A stretch of 59,541 nt of DNA from Verrucomicrobiota bacterium (GTDB lineage: Bacteria > Verrucomicrobiota > Verrucomicrobiia > Limisphaerales > UBA1100), in NCBI GenBank assembly GCA_030747505.1, contig JASLKQ010000007.1:1-59541 (forward strand). The letters run 5' to 3'. A program made the translations under genes and the position numbers. Positions 15,992-24,622 of the stretch are shown here, one piece after another. The notes below the pieces were generated by a model that was given only the letters and a program-made list of their open reading frames with translations, ran no database searches and was not told the DNA's origin. Each line of letters opens with the position of its first letter. Position 1 is the first letter of the stretch.

Positions 15992-17142
15992 GCCAGATCA
16001 CGAGCCCGCAACTCAGCCAGCGTCCAGTCGTACTCACCGACCAGTTGATCCACCACATTACGGTTCTTTAAATCGCCCGGAAGCACTTCCCAAGTATAGG
16101 TTTCCATTTCCAGATGAGAGCACAGAGATGGACCAGCCTTTATAAGGTCAAAGACTCCCTCTATATGGTCGCGGGTGCTGGCAAACCAATCGCCGTCGGG
16201 ACTATGCAGTGGAACATGAAAATGGACACGCCATTCCCTGGCATCATTATTTTCTGCCAAAGCCACATCGAGGTCACGGTAACGCGCCAACCCCCCGTCC
16301 GGTAATCGTTCGATAACCTGATGTAAATACACATCCTCTTTGAACTTCTCCAGTTGCGCACGCACTGTTTCAGTTGGATTCATTTTCATGGCCGCACTCA
16401 GGTGCAATTTACTGATACGGATACCCGCTTCCACCAGTCTGCCAACGGCTTCATGTGGCTCCTCATATTCCACAGCCAGATGACAGGTGTCATAGTTTAC
16501 CCCCAGATGCCTGTGCAGACGCGGATCATGCGGATGCTCATCCTCCATCTGCTCAAAAAAATCAATCACCTCTGCAGTAGTTTCAATCCAACACAGGGGT
16601 TCTGGCTCCAGTCCCAGATGTAGTGTCTTGCCCGTGGAATCGCTCAGGGCGGCTATGTGTTCCACACATCGCCACAAATTGTCGCGGATGGCCTGCTCCT
16701 GGCTTTCCTCAGTAATAAACCCCTTAAACGATCCGGGTAAAGTGCTAACACTACCCTCAACCCCATCGGGAACCAGCACTGCGATCAAATCAAACAATCG
16801 GCAGGTAAACTCCAGTCGCGCCTCGCTCGTCCAATCCGGTACGTACACCTGCTCTTTAACTCTTGTACCGTGAAAATCGCCAAAAGGGAATCCGTTGATG
16901 GTGAAGACATAGCAATTCTCATGGGCAAGCCACTGCTGAAACGCCTGCAGAGTCGATGGTTCGCTCAACTCACGTGAAGCCAATTCGCTCAACCGCAAGC
17001 CAATCGCATAGGGTTTACCCGTGGACACACGGTCCCGGACAGCCAACACGTCAGTCTTTAGTGAGTTAAAAGTCTGAGCCCAGTCTTCTCCCCGGTGAAT
17101 ATTGGTGCAATAGGCCAGATGCAGCCCGTGCTTTAGTTCCAT
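15988..17142 (-). CDS. eboE: TIM-barrel metabolite-traffic protein EboE
   Basis: A 384-residue protein of the xylose-isomerase-like TIM-barrel superfamily. The EboE-specific pattern is strong: HLAYCTNIHRGEDW at the N-terminus, VSTGKPYAIGLRLS, VFTINGFPFGDFHGTRVKE, VYVPDW, GSVSTLPGSFKG, LGLEPEPLCWIETT and LGVNYDTCHLAVEYE. In cyanobacteria the ebo genes are implicated in moving the scytonemin precursor to the periplasm, but EboE's own reaction is not known. The metal-binding Glu, Asp and His typical of the fold are present in the EPEP and YDTCH blocks. It follows the TatD-like gene by 69 nt and overlaps eboC by 4 nt. Confidence 0.9.
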   Translation of the reverse strand: MELKHGLHLAYCTNIHRGEDWAQTFNSLKTDVLAVRDRVSTGKPYAIGLRLSELASRELSEPSTLQAFQQWLAHENCYVFTINGFPFGDFHGTRVKEQVYVPDWTSEARLEFTCRLFDLIAVLVPDGVEGSVSTLPGSFKGFITEESQEQAIRDNLWRCVEHIAALSDSTGKTLHLGLEPEPLCWIETTAEVIDFFEQMEDEHPHDPRLHRHLGVNYDTCHLAVEYEEPHEAVGRLVEAGIRISKLHLSAAMKMNPTETVRAQLEKFKEDVYLHQVIERLPDGGLARYRDLDVALAENNDAREWRVHFHVPLHSPDGDWFASTRDHIEGVFDLIKAGPSLCSHLEMETYTWEVLPGDLKNRNVVDQLVGEYDWTLAELRARDLA

Positions 17143-17211
17143 GGGCGAGCATTAAACACGGCCAAGAAGGCAGACGGCAATGAATAAAATATACTCATGG
17201 CTAGATAATTC

Positions 17212-18012
17212 CTACAGGCAAAACCGATCACTCTGACTGAGGAAGCTTTTTGGATTGTCGTAAATCACCTTCTCAATGAGCTTTTCATCATGCCCGCGGC
17301 GGCGCATTTCACAGGCAGTACGTGGCACAGCCAGCGGCACACTTGGGCCCCAGTCACAGGCCGCGTCCCACCACAGATGATCTGAACCAAAGCGTTCGAT
17401 CATGTCAATTGCGCGGGCGGGTGAACATTTGCTTTCAGGATACAACGTCATCCCTCCCCAATGACCCGCATCGAGCACCATACCAATGGTATGTTCTTCT
17501 ACATGATCTATCATCACGCGTTCAGGATTAATCCGACTATCATTCTTGATGACATCCAGGATTAAACGGGTTCCTTTATGTTTATCCTCAAGATGCGGCG
17601 TATGTACTAGAATCAACTGATCATGACTAGCAGCCAAATCCACATGTTGTTCCAAAACTTTGATCTCGTTACGACTATTTTTGTTTAGACCAATCTCACC
17701 AATGCCCAGCACGTTGGAACATTCCATAAATTCAGGAATCACCGAGAGCACATCCTTTGCCAAGGACATGTCTTCAGATTCCTTGGGGTTAATGCAGAGC
17801 CAGGTAAAATGTTTGATGCCGTAATTAGCTGCACGGCGAGGCTCGTATTCAGTCAACTGGCGGAAGTAATCCCGAAACCCATCGGCACTGCCCCGATCAA
17901 ATCCCGCCCAAAACGCCGGCTCACAAAGAGCTATGCATCCGGCTGTCGCCAAATCCGCATAGTCATCAGTCGTACGACTGACCATATGCGCGTGAGGTTC
18001 AATAAAACGCAT
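17212..18012 (-). CDS. eboB: TatD-family metal-dependent hydrolase, EboB-like
   Basis: A 266-residue amidohydrolase-superfamily protein of the TatD group. The start at 18012 ([10 protein letters not shown]) fits the fold exactly; the longer frame adds 30 residues of non-matching sequence. The metal ligands are His7 and His9 (EPHAH), Glu106 (GIGEIG), His137 (LVHTPH), His170 ([10 protein letters not shown]) and Asp216 (WWDAACDWG). The blocks [35 protein letters not shown] and [11 protein letters not shown] resemble the TatD-like protein of ebo clusters rather than DNase TatD. It probably hydrolyses a small molecule. It sits 13 nt after the small head gene and upstream of eboE. Confidence 0.85.
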   Translation of the reverse strand: MRFIEPHAHMVSRTTDDYADLATAGCIALCEPAFWAGFDRGSADGFRDYFRQLTEYEPRRAANYGIKHFTWLCINPKESEDMSLAKDVLSVIPEFMECSNVLGIGEIGLNKNSRNEIKVLEQHVDLAASHDQLILVHTPHLEDKHKGTRLILDVIKNDSRINPERVMIDHVEEHTIGMVLDAGHWGGMTLYPESKCSPARAIDMIERFGSDHLWWDAACDWGPSVPLAVPRTACEMRRRGHDEKLIEKVIYDNPKSFLSQSDRFCL

Positions 18013-18025
18013 GAAGGCTGTATTT

Positions 18026-18304
18026 TTACTCGCCCTTACCCGGCCAAGCTCCACAGGCTCCCTTGCCTGGAGCAACATTAATGGGTTCTTCAGTCGGATC
18101 ACTAAAGGCCATCAACACGTCATTTGCCCGATCGTTACCTCCATCCTCAAGTCGTTTCATTGCATCACGGAAAGCATCGAGACGAAAGTCCGCGTCCCCT
18201 TCAGCCCGTTCCACACGATCCAGGAAAGCGGCCACGTCAATCAATTTATGACGCGCATCCATGAAATACTGGTCCAATACTTTTTGCCGAGTCATAGCCA
18301 TAGC
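18026..18304 (-). CDS. Small protein at the head of the ebo-like cluster
   Basis: A protein of 92 residues if started at 18304 (MAMTRQKV) or 90 from 18298. The frame is open to 18391, but the upstream part looks non-coding. The sequence is helical and charged: [19 protein letters not shown], then [16 protein letters not shown], and it ends in a Gly/Pro-rich tail [19 protein letters not shown]. There is no signal peptide or membrane segment. I do not recognise a family; it is shorter than the EboA proteins I know of, so I do not call it EboA. The 13-nt spacing to the TatD-like gene shows it belongs to the operon. It may be a cofactor, scaffold or regulatory partner of the EboB-like enzyme. Confidence 0.65.
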   Translation of the reverse strand, partial: AMAMTRQKVLDQYFMDARHKLIDVAAFLDRVERAEGDADFRLDAFRDAMKRLEDGGNDRANDVLMAFSDPTEEPINVAPGKGACGAWPGKGE

Positions 18305-18382
18305 GTATAATTCGCCCGCAGGCGTTTTAGGGTTCGAAGGGACGTTATGTGAATAACCTGTGAAAAGCAAGCCAGCAACGCC

Positions 18383-18410
18383 TTGACCCAAAGGACGCTT
18401 TTCCTATAGA
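18383..18410 (+). promoter_or_regulatory. Sigma-70-type promoter for the FmdB-like gene
   Basis: TTGACC (18383-18388) and TATAGA (18405-18410) are separated by 16 bp, with a purine-rich stretch containing GGAGGA at 18418-18423 before the ATG at 18440. It lies in the divergent region shared with the ebo-like cluster. Confidence 0.55.
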
Positions 18411-18439
18411 AAAAAGCGGAGGAAGGGGGACTTTATTTC

Positions 18440-18763
18440 ATGCCAACCTACGAGTATCAGTGTGCCAAGTGCAAAAAAATATTCGAGCACTTTCAATCGA
18501 TCAAGGCACCTAAACTGGAAAAGTGTATTAAAAAAGGCTGTAAAGGCAACGTGACACGCCTGCTTGGGACCGGCGGGGGCATTATTTTTAAGGGAGGAGG
18601 TTTTTACGAAACCGACTACCGAAGCGAAAGCTACAAGAGCGGCGAAAAAAGCGCAAAGGAAGCTGCCAAAAAAGCAACTGAGAAAAAATCGGATACTAAA
18701 AAGAAATCTGAGAAGTCTGGCACTAAAAAGAAGACCCCCAAGAGTAAACCCAAAAAATCGTGA
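18440..18763 (+). CDS. FmdB-family zinc-ribbon protein
   Basis: A 107-residue protein. The N-terminal zinc ribbon is MPTYEYQCAKCKKIFEHFQ with a second Cys pair replaced by CIKKGCKGN, then the family-typical RLLGTGGGIIFKGGGFYETDY. The last 45 residues are almost all Lys, Ser, Thr and Ala (a Lys-rich tail). FmdB-type proteins are putative regulators or nucleic-acid-binding proteins of unknown detail, and the basic tail would support RNA or DNA contact. Its TGA overlaps the GTG start of the next gene (GTGA), so translation is coupled. Confidence 0.85.
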   Translation: MPTYEYQCAKCKKIFEHFQSIKAPKLEKCIKKGCKGNVTRLLGTGGGIIFKGGGFYETDYRSESYKSGEKSAKEAAKKATEKKSDTKKKSEKSGTKKKTPKSKPKKS

Positions 18764-20085
18764 AGGCATCTTCAAACAAAAGAATCTACGGCCTCAGTCT
18801 CCTTGGACTGTTTGTGCTTCTTTTGCTGAATCAACCTCCGCTGGCTGCTCAAAACCTGCGGCCGGGCCATTCACTCACCAGCCGTTCAAAACAGTTCGTC
18901 ATCACTTCTTCAGTCAATGCCCCCCTGACGACATCAACCACCAAATCAGGATCCATCCCGGAACGAGTCCGCCTTACCCCCGCCGCACTCACAAGTTTTG
19001 TTGGTTCAGTACGCAAACAATGGGTCCAGAAATACAAAATCAATTCGAACTGGCAAGGACGCATCTATCTTCACATTGTCCAAGGTAAATATGGAGACCA
19101 GCCTGATATTCGAAGAACCCCTTCCCCAACTCACGGATGGGATTACAGGGCTATACTACCATACGAAATGTCCAGCAGAACCCTGACTCAGGTTGTTGTT
19201 CATCTTCTGCTCCAAGAATTCGCAGGGCGCTACGCAACAGAGGAACCTCATCTTCCACCTTGGATTGCCACAGGAACAACTGAACTTATTCTTCAAACAT
19301 CAGGCCCAATACTGTTTGTCCCCTTTCACACCTCTGCAGGTGGAGCCATCAGCTTTACTCAACCGCGTGACCCGCTGCATGCTAGTCGTAAAATTATTCA
19401 AGATTCACCAACTATTTCCTTCCTGCAAATGAGCCTTCCCTCCGCTAAGACTAATAGTGGAGAGGCTCAATTAGTTTACCGCGCGTGTTCCCATTTACTT
19501 GTATACAAAATACTTGAGCAAAATGAGGGGGGCAAACGACTGCAATTCTTTCTCCGCGAACTACATAAACACAAGAATAGCACACCAGCATTCGGGATCG
19601 CCTTCGGGCACAAAAATATGCTCCAAATCGAACAATGGTGGACCCTCTCTCAAACCCAGTTCCGTAGTCGTGATGCCTATAATCGCTGGCGACCTAAAGT
19701 CGTATTAACACACCTCGCAGACTCCCTGCTTATCCGAACATCAATCTCCTCAGAATCGGAACCGAAGCCTAAATTAATCCCTATCCAAGACTATCTCACC
19801 GACGGCACCCCTATCGAGCATATACAAAAAATCAAACCCATCCTCCAGCGACTCAAATTCCTGCAAGTTAATGCCCCGCCGGAAACTGCCCGACTCATTT
19901 TGGATTACCGCTCAGTGCTGGAGACCTACTCAAAGCGTCTGAAGCTAAAACCCATTAAAAACCCATTACTGCTGAGAAACACCGTTCATCAACTCAACCT
20001 TCTGGACACTATTTTAGCTGACATGTCAACCAAGCCAGATAGTAATGCAATCAAAGCCAAGCAAATTCAACCGGCTCCTCGCTAA
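18760..20085 (+). CDS. Secreted protein resembling an inactive gluzincin-type peptidase
   Basis: A 441-residue protein with a signal peptide (KRIYGLSLLGLFVLLLLNQPPLAAQ). Residues 60-200 show the layout of peptidase-MA-like domains: an Arg/Trp-rich strand region, then a helix where HExxH is expected but reads VVHLLLQEFAGRY, followed by LPPWIATGTTELI, the equivalent of the usual LPxWLxEGxAEY. The zinc His/Glu pair is therefore missing. The C-terminal third is a plain helical region. It starts with GTG overlapping the FmdB stop. The function is unknown; a non-catalytic binding role is possible. Confidence 0.6.
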   Translation: MKASSNKRIYGLSLLGLFVLLLLNQPPLAAQNLRPGHSLTSRSKQFVITSSVNAPLTTSTTKSGSIPERVRLTPAALTSFVGSVRKQWVQKYKINSNWQGRIYLHIVQGKYGDQPDIRRTPSPTHGWDYRAILPYEMSSRTLTQVVVHLLLQEFAGRYATEEPHLPPWIATGTTELILQTSGPILFVPFHTSAGGAISFTQPRDPLHASRKIIQDSPTISFLQMSLPSAKTNSGEAQLVYRACSHLLVYKILEQNEGGKRLQFFLRELHKHKNSTPAFGIAFGHKNMLQIEQWWTLSQTQFRSRDAYNRWRPKVVLTHLADSLLIRTSISSESEPKPKLIPIQDYLTDGTPIEHIQKIKPILQRLKFLQVNAPPETARLILDYRSVLETYSKRLKLKPIKNPLLLRNTVHQLNLLDTILADMSTKPDSNAIKAKQIQPAPR

Positions 20086-20091
20086 GGTCGT

Positions 20092-20120
20092 TTGACAGGC
20101 GAGGGCACATTTTTTAAACT
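20092..20120 (+). promoter_or_regulatory. Promoter directly before kamA
   Basis: TTGACA (20092-20097), a 17-bp spacer and TAAACT (20115-20120). The start point would fall at about 20127, next to the ATG at 20128, so the message would be leaderless. There is no Shine-Dalgarno sequence between. Confidence 0.5.
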
Positions 20121-20127
20121 ACCGCTT

Positions 20128-21354
20128 ATGTCGTCTACTCCCGATCTGGAGCCTCAGGAAACAGAACTGCTGCAAAAACTAAAGGTATTTCGGCCTTCAG
20201 ATCGTGCTGCTTGGAGTAGTGTATCCGAAGAAGATTGGAACAACTGGCGCTGGCAGCTCAAAAACCGAGTCGGCTCACTGGAGCAGCTGAAACAGCATAT
20301 CCCAAATCTTTCGCATGAAGAAACCGAAGGTGCACGTCTTGCCGAGACCAAGCTGGTAATGGCGATCACGCCCCATTTCTTCAACCTGATTGATTCAGAA
20401 GACCCTGCGTGCCCTATCAGAAGACAGATGCTACCCCGCATTGAAGAAACTGACACTGCCTCATGGGAAATGGATGACCCCTGCGGGGAAGACGATCATT
20501 CCCCTGTACCGGGCCTCGTGCACCGTTATCCCGACCGCGTGCTTTTTTTGGTCACTGACCGGTGCGCGGCCTACTGCCGTTACTGCACCCGATCGCGACT
20601 GGTGAGTAACGCGCTTGGATATGATTTCCGCCCCAATTTCCAAGAACAGATCGACTATATCCGAAGCACCCCCGCAGTGCGTGACGTACTGCTCTCCGGG
20701 GGTGATGCCCTGCTCTTGAGCGATGATAAGCTCCGTCATCTACTTACTGAATTGCGGAATATTCCTCACGTGGAATTTATCCGTATCGGGAGCCGCATCC
20801 CGGTTTTTCTTCCGCAACGCATCACTCCTGAACTGTGCAATATGCTGAAGGAATTTCATCCGCTTTTCATCAGTGTCCATGCCAATCACCCGCGTGAACT
20901 CACCACTGAAGTCCGCGATGGATTATCACGCCTAGCGGATGCTGGCATTCCACTTGGAAACCAATCGGTCCTGCTTAAGGGGGTAAATGACGACACAACC
21001 GTCATGAAGGCGCTGTTGCAAAAACTCCTGATGTGCCGGGTTCGCCCCCTCTATATCTATCAATGCGACCTCATCAATGGCAGTGCCCATCTACGTACCA
21101 GCGTAAGGAGAGGGCTAGAAATCATGGAACAATTGAGAGGCCACACCACCGGCTATGCTGTACCTCAATACGTCATCGATGCTCCTGGTGGTGGTGGCAA
21201 AGTCCCCATAGCACCCAATTATGTCCTCAGCCATAATGCAGACCGCGTCGTAATCCGTAATTTCGAAGGTAAAGTCTTTGAGTACCCCGAGGCTGCCGAC
21301 GGCACACCGCTCCATTGCCCACCTGATTCGATTGAAGAACCTCAACTCGTTTAG
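20128..21354 (+). CDS. kamA: KamA-family radical SAM/PLP aminomutase (L-lysine 2,3-aminomutase type)
   Basis: A 408-residue radical SAM, PLP-dependent aminomutase. CxxxCxxC is at Cys146, Cys150 and Cys153 (DRCAAYCRYCTRSR). The blocks VLLSGGDALLL, RIGSRIPVFLP, SVHANHPRELT and PLYIYQCDLINGSAHLR are typical, and the PLP lysine is Lys358 in DAPGGGGKVP. The length and C-terminal region favour lysine 2,3-aminomutase over the shorter EF-P modifier EpmB (about 340 residues); glutamate 2,3-aminomutase relatives are also possible. The product would be beta-lysine. nth follows after 2 nt. The start at 20128 is preferred because the upstream TTG at 20092 is part of a promoter. Confidence 0.85.
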   Translation: MSSTPDLEPQETELLQKLKVFRPSDRAAWSSVSEEDWNNWRWQLKNRVGSLEQLKQHIPNLSHEETEGARLAETKLVMAITPHFFNLIDSEDPACPIRRQMLPRIEETDTASWEMDDPCGEDDHSPVPGLVHRYPDRVLFLVTDRCAAYCRYCTRSRLVSNALGYDFRPNFQEQIDYIRSTPAVRDVLLSGGDALLLSDDKLRHLLTELRNIPHVEFIRIGSRIPVFLPQRITPELCNMLKEFHPLFISVHANHPRELTTEVRDGLSRLADAGIPLGNQSVLLKGVNDDTTVMKALLQKLLMCRVRPLYIYQCDLINGSAHLRTSVRRGLEIMEQLRGHTTGYAVPQYVIDAPGGGGKVPIAPNYVLSHNADRVVIRNFEGKVFEYPEAADGTPLHCPPDSIEEPQLV

Positions 21355-21356
21355 TC

Positions 21357-22004
21357 ATGCCGCATGAATCGCAGGCGACCAAGCGCGAACGCCTCGGCAA
21401 AATCATCGCCGGGCTAAAACAAACCTATCCTGATGCCCATTGCGAACTCAACTACCGAAATCCGTTGCAACTGATGGTGGCCACCATTCTTTCTGCACAA
21501 TGCACTGACAAACAGGTCAATATCGTCACCAAGGATTTGTTTAAGAAACACAAAAAGGCCGCCGACTTTACTGCCGTACCTCTGGAGGAATTGCAGAATG
21601 ACATCCGGCGCATCGGCCTCTTTCGCAACAAGGCCAAAAGCATCCAGAACGCCTGTTGTGCACTGGTGGAACATCACAAAGGCAAGGTGCCCAACACCAT
21701 GGCGGAACTCGTGGCTCTGGCTGGAGTCGGCCGCAAGACAGCAAATGTGATCCTTGGAAACGCCTTTGATATCAATGAAGGTGTAGTGGTGGACACCCAC
21801 GTTGCCCGCCTGTGTGATCGCCTCAAAATTTCTTCAGCCAAAACTCCTGAAAAAATTGAGAAGGACTTGGTGAAACTGGTTCCTCGCGAGCACTGGACGA
21901 TGTTCAGCCACTGGATCATTTGGCATGGTCGGCGACGGTGCGATGCGCGCAAACCCGACTGCCCGAACTGTGAAATCCGTGAACTCTGCCCTTCAGCCGC
22001 ATGA
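21357..22004 (+). CDS. nth: Endonuclease III
   Basis: A 215-residue DNA glycosylase/AP lyase that removes oxidised pyrimidines. The helix-hairpin-helix is LAGVGRKTANVILG with catalytic Lys127, and Asp146 in VVDTHVAR. The [4Fe-4S] loop has the canonical spacing Cys195, Cys202, Cys205, Cys211. It is the second gene after kamA (2-nt gap), and its TGA overlaps the next ATG (ATGA). Confidence 0.96.
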   Translation: MPHESQATKRERLGKIIAGLKQTYPDAHCELNYRNPLQLMVATILSAQCTDKQVNIVTKDLFKKHKKAADFTAVPLEELQNDIRRIGLFRNKAKSIQNACCALVEHHKGKVPNTMAELVALAGVGRKTANVILGNAFDINEGVVVDTHVARLCDRLKISSAKTPEKIEKDLVKLVPREHWTMFSHWIIWHGRRRCDARKPDCPNCEIRELCPSAA

Positions 22005-22651
22005 AAGATTGGTTACGGCTCAATAACGGTCCCTGTGAACCCGCTTACAACATGGCGCTGGATGAGGCGCTCTTGGAGAACGCCGCAACCCTTGGCCATC
22101 CAGTCCTGCGTTTTTATGACTGGACCGAGCCCTGTGCCACCTTTGGCTATTCGCAGAAGATTACCCAAATAGAAGCGGCTACAAACTTACGCCCCTTGAT
22201 TCGCCGCTGCACCGGGGGAGGCCTTGTGCCGCATGATGGTGACTGGACCTACAGCCTCATTTTCCCTCCCGACCATGAATGGGCAGGACTAGCTGCAACT
22301 GAAAGTTACCAGCGCACCCATACACTGCTGCAGGCTTCGTTTAAAGAAATTGGCGTGGAAACTGAGCTGGCGAAGAGTTGCCGCCGCCCCAAACCGGGCG
22401 AATGCTTTGAAGGCCATGAATTACACGATCTTCTGTTTAACGGTAAAAAAATTGCTGGAGCCGCCCAGCGCCGCAACCGCCACGGCCTGCTCATTCAAGG
22501 TTCGGTGCAACCGGCGGACGATTGGTCACAAACTATTTGGCAGGATTGCTTAAGCCAAGGCTGTTCGCAGCTTGAAGATTTGCCCGATGCGCGTGCCCAC
22601 GAATTGGATGAAGCAAAATATTCAAAGGATGAGCATAACCGAAAGCGGTGA
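22001..22651 (+). CDS. Lipoate-protein ligase / octanoyltransferase-like protein
   Basis: A 216-residue member of the BPL/LPL superfamily, which attaches lipoyl or octanoyl groups to the lysine of lipoyl domains. The fold landmarks are NNGPCEPAYNMALDEALLE, FYDWTEPCATFGYSQ, RRCTGGGLVPHDGDWTYSL and the catalytic-Lys block NGKKIAGAAQRRNRHGLL. It lacks the C-terminal domain of E. coli LplA, so it looks more like LipM/LipL-type transferases or the short LplA-like proteins common in PVC genomes. ECFEGHELHD carries a Cys that could act as in LipM. It overlaps nth by 4 nt and converges on the SUMF1 gene with a 14-nt gap. Confidence 0.8.
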   Translation: MKDWLRLNNGPCEPAYNMALDEALLENAATLGHPVLRFYDWTEPCATFGYSQKITQIEAATNLRPLIRRCTGGGLVPHDGDWTYSLIFPPDHEWAGLAATESYQRTHTLLQASFKEIGVETELAKSCRRPKPGECFEGHELHDLLFNGKKIAGAAQRRNRHGLLIQGSVQPADDWSQTIWQDCLSQGCSQLEDLPDARAHELDEAKYSKDEHNRKR

Positions 22652-22665
22652 ATTTACTACCTCAC

Positions 22666-23526
22666 TCACTCATTCACCAACACACACCGAAAGCCGATGG
22701 AGGAGCCGCGACCAAACATCACTTTGAGTCGGTAAGACGACAACAAGCTGTCGGGATCGATGTTGCCGAAAGATACACCGTTGCCGAAAGACGCACCGCG
22801 CAGCACACGGTCCTCTTTTGCAGCTGGGTCATTCCAGTCCTCGGACCATTCCCACACGTTACCGCCCATGTCGTGGAGGCCCAGCTTGTTCGCCGCAAAG
22901 CTCCCCACCGGTGAAGTGTACCTAAACTTGTCCACCTTCAGGCTCTCGTGATAATTCCCCGCCTTCTTGGGCGGTGGCCACTCCTTGCCCCACGGGTACA
23001 CGTCCTTGATGCCACTTTGCTTTTCCTCCGGTGTGTTCCCCTTCTCCTTGCCCAACCCCACCGCCATACTCCACTCCGCATCCGTCGGCAAGCGATACTT
23101 CTGCCCCACCTTGATTTCCCCTTCCGCCAACTCCTTCTTCGTCAACCATGCACAAAACGCCTGCGCATCCTCCCCGTTCACGGACTTCACCGGATGCGTG
23201 TCCGCCTGCGTAAATAATACCGGACTTTTCCAGCCAGAATCCACCCCCGCATTCGCCGCAGCGTACGCTGCGTAATCCTTCACTCGTGTCTCCCAAATGC
23301 AAAACGAGACCTCCGTCCCCGGAACCGGCACAAACTTCATGCCCAAGGTGTTCACGAAGGCATTGGCTTGGGCCTCATCAGCCACTTTCTTAATGGCGGT
23401 AGCTTTATCGGCAGCAGCTTTTTCGGCGGGTGTGGGTTCGGCATTGGTTTCAGGTTCCGCCGGAGTGGTTTTCTTCCCACACCCCACCAACGCCATCACT
23501 GCTATCAAAAAAATATTTTGCCTCAT
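22666..23526 (-). CDS. SUMF1/FGE-domain lipoprotein
   Basis: A 286-residue predicted lipoprotein: signal FLIAVMALVGC with a lipobox Cys at residue 16, then a Pro/Glu/Ala-rich linker to about residue 50. The rest is a formylglycine-generating-enzyme-like (SUMF1) domain: GMKFVPVPG, SFCIWETRVKDYAAY, VNGEDAQAFCAWL, YRLPTDAEWS, LHDMGGNVWEW, RVLRGASFG and SSIGFRCV. The active-site Cys pair of true FGE is not evident, so it is probably a binding or structural member, as many PVC SUMF1 proteins are. It lies last in the gltB-gltD-ACT-mnmA operon, 4 nt after mnmA. Confidence 0.8.
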   Translation of the reverse strand: MRQNIFLIAVMALVGCGKKTTPAEPETNAEPTPAEKAAADKATAIKKVADEAQANAFVNTLGMKFVPVPGTEVSFCIWETRVKDYAAYAAANAGVDSGWKSPVLFTQADTHPVKSVNGEDAQAFCAWLTKKELAEGEIKVGQKYRLPTDAEWSMAVGLGKEKGNTPEEKQSGIKDVYPWGKEWPPPKKAGNYHESLKVDKFRYTSPVGSFAANKLGLHDMGGNVWEWSEDWNDPAAKEDRVLRGASFGNGVSFGNIDPDSLLSSYRLKVMFGRGSSIGFRCVLVNE

Positions 23527-23530
23527 AGAG

Positions 23531-24622
23531 CTACCTTGTTATCCAACCTCCACCCACGACTAAATCGTCCTGATAAAACACACACGCCTGCCCGGGAGCA
23601 ATGGCGCGTTGAGGAGTGTGCAACTTAACGGCAGCACATCCGTTTGCGCCAGGTTCAACAGTGGCCATTGTGCCGGAGTGATTATAGCGGATGCGCGTCG
23701 TGACCTCAATGGGCTCAGTTAAATCCTCAAAGGCAATCCAGTTGCAACGCTCTACCTTAAAGGTGTCACTCTCAAGATTCTCCACCGGGCCCACCACCAC
23801 CTGATTATCCTTTGCATTCAGTTCCAAAACATAAAGCGGATTGGGGGCACTAATACCCAGCCCTTTACGCTGGCCCACTGTATAAAACTCAATGCCATCG
23901 TGATGCCCCAGCACCCTACCCTGTAAATCCACAATTTCGCCCCGATGCCTCTCCGCTAACCCTGCCTTTTGCAGAAACCCTCCATAGTCATTATCAGGCA
24001 CAAAACAGATTTCCATGCTCTCCTCTTTGTCCGCGGTCTTCAGATTGCTGTTGCGCGCCACCTCTCGGGTATCATTCTTTGTCTTTTCCCCCAATGGAAA
24101 TAGAGCTCGGGCCAACTGATCCTGCCCCAGGCTAAAAAGAAAGTAGGTCTGGTCCTTGTGCTCATCACAGCCCCGGTACAGGAGATAGCGTCCAGTGAGC
24201 CCATCCTGTTCTACTCGCGCAAAATGCCCAGTGGCAATCTTGTCAGCACCCAACTGATCGGCACGCTCAATGAGGCGGCCAAACTTCAGATGTTCATTGC
24301 ACATCACGCACGGATTAGGCGTACGACCGGCCTTATATTCATCGGCAAAGTACCCAATCACGTGTTTCTGGAAATCTTCAGATTCATCAATTAGGTAATA
24401 GCGGATTCCCAAATTGTTGCACACCGATCGCGCATCCATCACTGCCTGTGGACCACAGCACTTGTCCTCAGCGCGGGACACACAATCCTGCGGCCACAAC
24501 TTCAGGGTAACTCCAACAACCTCATAGCCCTGCTCAAGAAGCAGTGCAGCTGCAGCCGAGGAATCCACTCCGCCACTCATACCGCACAAGACGCGGGTCT
24601 TTTTGGCTTCCGCGACTTCCAT
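23531..24622 (-). CDS. mnmA: tRNA-specific 2-thiouridylase
   Basis: A 363-residue enzyme that makes 2-thiouridine at the wobble position of tRNA for Lys, Glu and Gln. The PP-loop is GMSGGVDSS (14-22). The catalytic cysteines are in NPCVMCNEHLKF and MEICFVPD, with TGHFAR, RDQTYFL-like DQTYFLFSLGQDQL, and the C-terminal barrel TVGQRKGLGI. The start ATG overlaps the ACT-protein stop by one base (TGATG). It is part of the minus-strand gltB operon. Confidence 0.95.
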   Translation of the reverse strand: MEVAEAKKTRVLCGMSGGVDSSAAAALLLEQGYEVVGVTLKLWPQDCVSRAEDKCCGPQAVMDARSVCNNLGIRYYLIDESEDFQKHVIGYFADEYKAGRTPNPCVMCNEHLKFGRLIERADQLGADKIATGHFARVEQDGLTGRYLLYRGCDEHKDQTYFLFSLGQDQLARALFPLGEKTKNDTREVARNSNLKTADKEESMEICFVPDNDYGGFLQKAGLAERHRGEIVDLQGRVLGHHDGIEFYTVGQRKGLGISAPNPLYVLELNAKDNQVVVGPVENLESDTFKVERCNWIAFEDLTEPIEVTTRIRYNHSGTMATVEPGANGCAAVKLHTPQRAIAPGQACVFYQDDLVVGGGWITR

